Below are positions 63,395 through 64,000 of a stretch of 64,000 nucleotides of DNA, in pieces. Positions within the stretch are counted from its first letter, which is position 1. Every line of letters begins with the position of its first letter. A program made the position numbers and the translations under genes. Source of the DNA: CAIVPM01 sp964477265 (GTDB taxonomy: Bacteria > Bacteroidota > Bacteroidia > Chitinophagales > Chitinophagaceae); contig CAYZDJ010000001.1 in assembly GCA_964477265.1 (NCBI GenBank), forward strand, positions 1 to 64,000. Direction: 5' to 3'. The notes under the pieces are model-generated. The model had not been told where the DNA came from, made no database searches, and saw only the letters and a list, made by a program, of their open reading frames with translations.

Positions 63395-64000
63395 ATGACA
63401 AAACAAAAAATTATTAACGATCCTGTTTATGGTTTTATAACTATTAATCATCCGTTAATTTTCAAAATAATTTCCCATCCTTTTTATCAGCGGTTACGTC
63501 GCATTCATCAAATGGCTTTAGCATATTTGGTGTATCCTGGTGCAGTGCATACAAGGCTGCATCATAGTTTGGGTGCATATCATTTAATGAGTATTGCACT
63601 TAATGAACTTAAGGCAAAAGGTGTTGCAATAACTGATGAAGAAACTGTTGCTGCACAAGCAGCAATATTGTTGCACGATGTTGGTCATGGTCCATTTTCT
63701 CATGCTTTGGAAGAAGAGTTTTTATCTGGTATTCATCACGAAGAATTGAGTGTGAAAATGATGGAAAAGATGAACAGGGAATTTAATGGCGAGCTGGATT
63801 TGGCAATAAAAATTTTCACCAATCAATATCATAAAAAGTTTTTATACCAATTAATCAGTGGTCAGTTTGATGTGGATAGAATGGACTACTTAACACGCGA
63901 TAGTTATTTTACAGGTGTAAGCGAAGGTGTAATTGGTTATGATAGAATTTTGAAAATGCTTGTTGTACATAACAACCAATTGATGATTGAAGAAAAGGGA
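63395..64000 (+). CDS. HD-domain phosphohydrolase (cut by window edge)
   Basis: 202 codons from the ATG at 63395 run off the right edge. NDPVYGFITINHPLIFKIISH opens the family's typical N-terminus. The metal-binding HD motif is LLHDVGHGPFSH (about 92-103), and HHEELSVKMM with QFDVDRMDYLTRDSYFTGVS follows, as in the dGTPase-like HD superfamily hydrolases. The likely reaction is hydrolysis of a nucleoside triphosphate or related phosphate. It is read in the same direction as ftsX. Confidence 0.85.
   Translation, partial: MTKQKIINDPVYGFITINHPLIFKIISHPFYQRLRRIHQMALAYLVYPGAVHTRLHHSLGAYHLMSIALNELKAKGVAITDEETVAAQAAILLHDVGHGPFSHALEEEFLSGIHHEELSVKMMEKMNREFNGELDLAIKIFTNQYHKKFLYQLISGQFDVDRMDYLTRDSYFTGVSEGVIGYDRILKMLVVHNNQLMIEEKG

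Overview
The window reads as a chromosomal segment of an AT-rich Bacteroidota, most likely Chitinophagaceae-like. The evidence is a type IX secretion (T9SS) sorting domain on a giant PKD-repeat protein, decayed T9SS type A and type B sorting-domain fragments, many small secreted proteins and lipoproteins, a REC-LytTR regulator, a putative porin, an LpxH-type lipid A enzyme (so Gram-negative), and a Bacteroidota-type TTG-N21-(T/C)AnnTTTG promoter.

Layout. 1-9 kb: cysteine synthase N-terminus (cut by the window edge), a methyltransferase, a decayed CpeT-like gene, an M20 dipeptidase, a BAX-inhibitor-like membrane protein, miaB, and a sigma-54 activator. 7.9-11.7 kb: a methionine/threonine block, in which a SAM-I riboswitch with its own promoter and attenuator precedes a trans-sulfuration gene and homoserine dehydrogenase on the minus strand, while homoserine kinase diverges. 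11.8-24.6 kb: one 4,263-codon gene with about 45 PKD domains. 24.7-30.1 kb: PAP2-like phosphatase, mutY, a GH43 glycosidase, a T9SS cargo remnant and mnmE.

30.05-38.75 kb is an integrated element inserted at the last 18 bp of mnmE. The 18-bp core recurs at the far end (16/18 identical) and encodes the same Phe-Cys-Ile-Gly-Lys-stop tail with synonymous codons. The element carries a zinc-finger/HTH protein, a tyrosine recombinase, a second HTH protein, a BT4734/VirE-N-like protein, a divergent XRE regulator with an OGG-like glycosylase, several unknown genes, and a terminal two-gene module: a DUF6414-like protein abutting a ClpB-D2-like AAA+ ATPase. I see no relaxase, coupling protein or virion gene. 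It looks like a small integrative or satellite element with defence-type cargo, and the DUF6414/AAA+ pair is my best candidate for an undescribed system.

38.9-64 kb returns to chromosomal genes: a coupled hydrolase / unknown / WG-repeat operon, a T9SS type B remnant, tRNA-Ala(GGC), a lipoprotein, a Kir-type potassium channel, a Sua5-type tRNA-modification gene, lepA, a LytTR response regulator convergent with a TPR histidine kinase, a porin, twin PKD lipoproteins, ornithine aminotransferase, an aspartate aminotransferase-type enzyme, lpxH, a gamma-glutamylcyclotransferase-like gene, ftsX, and the start of an HD-domain phosphohydrolase. All family assignments come from reading motifs; no database search was run.
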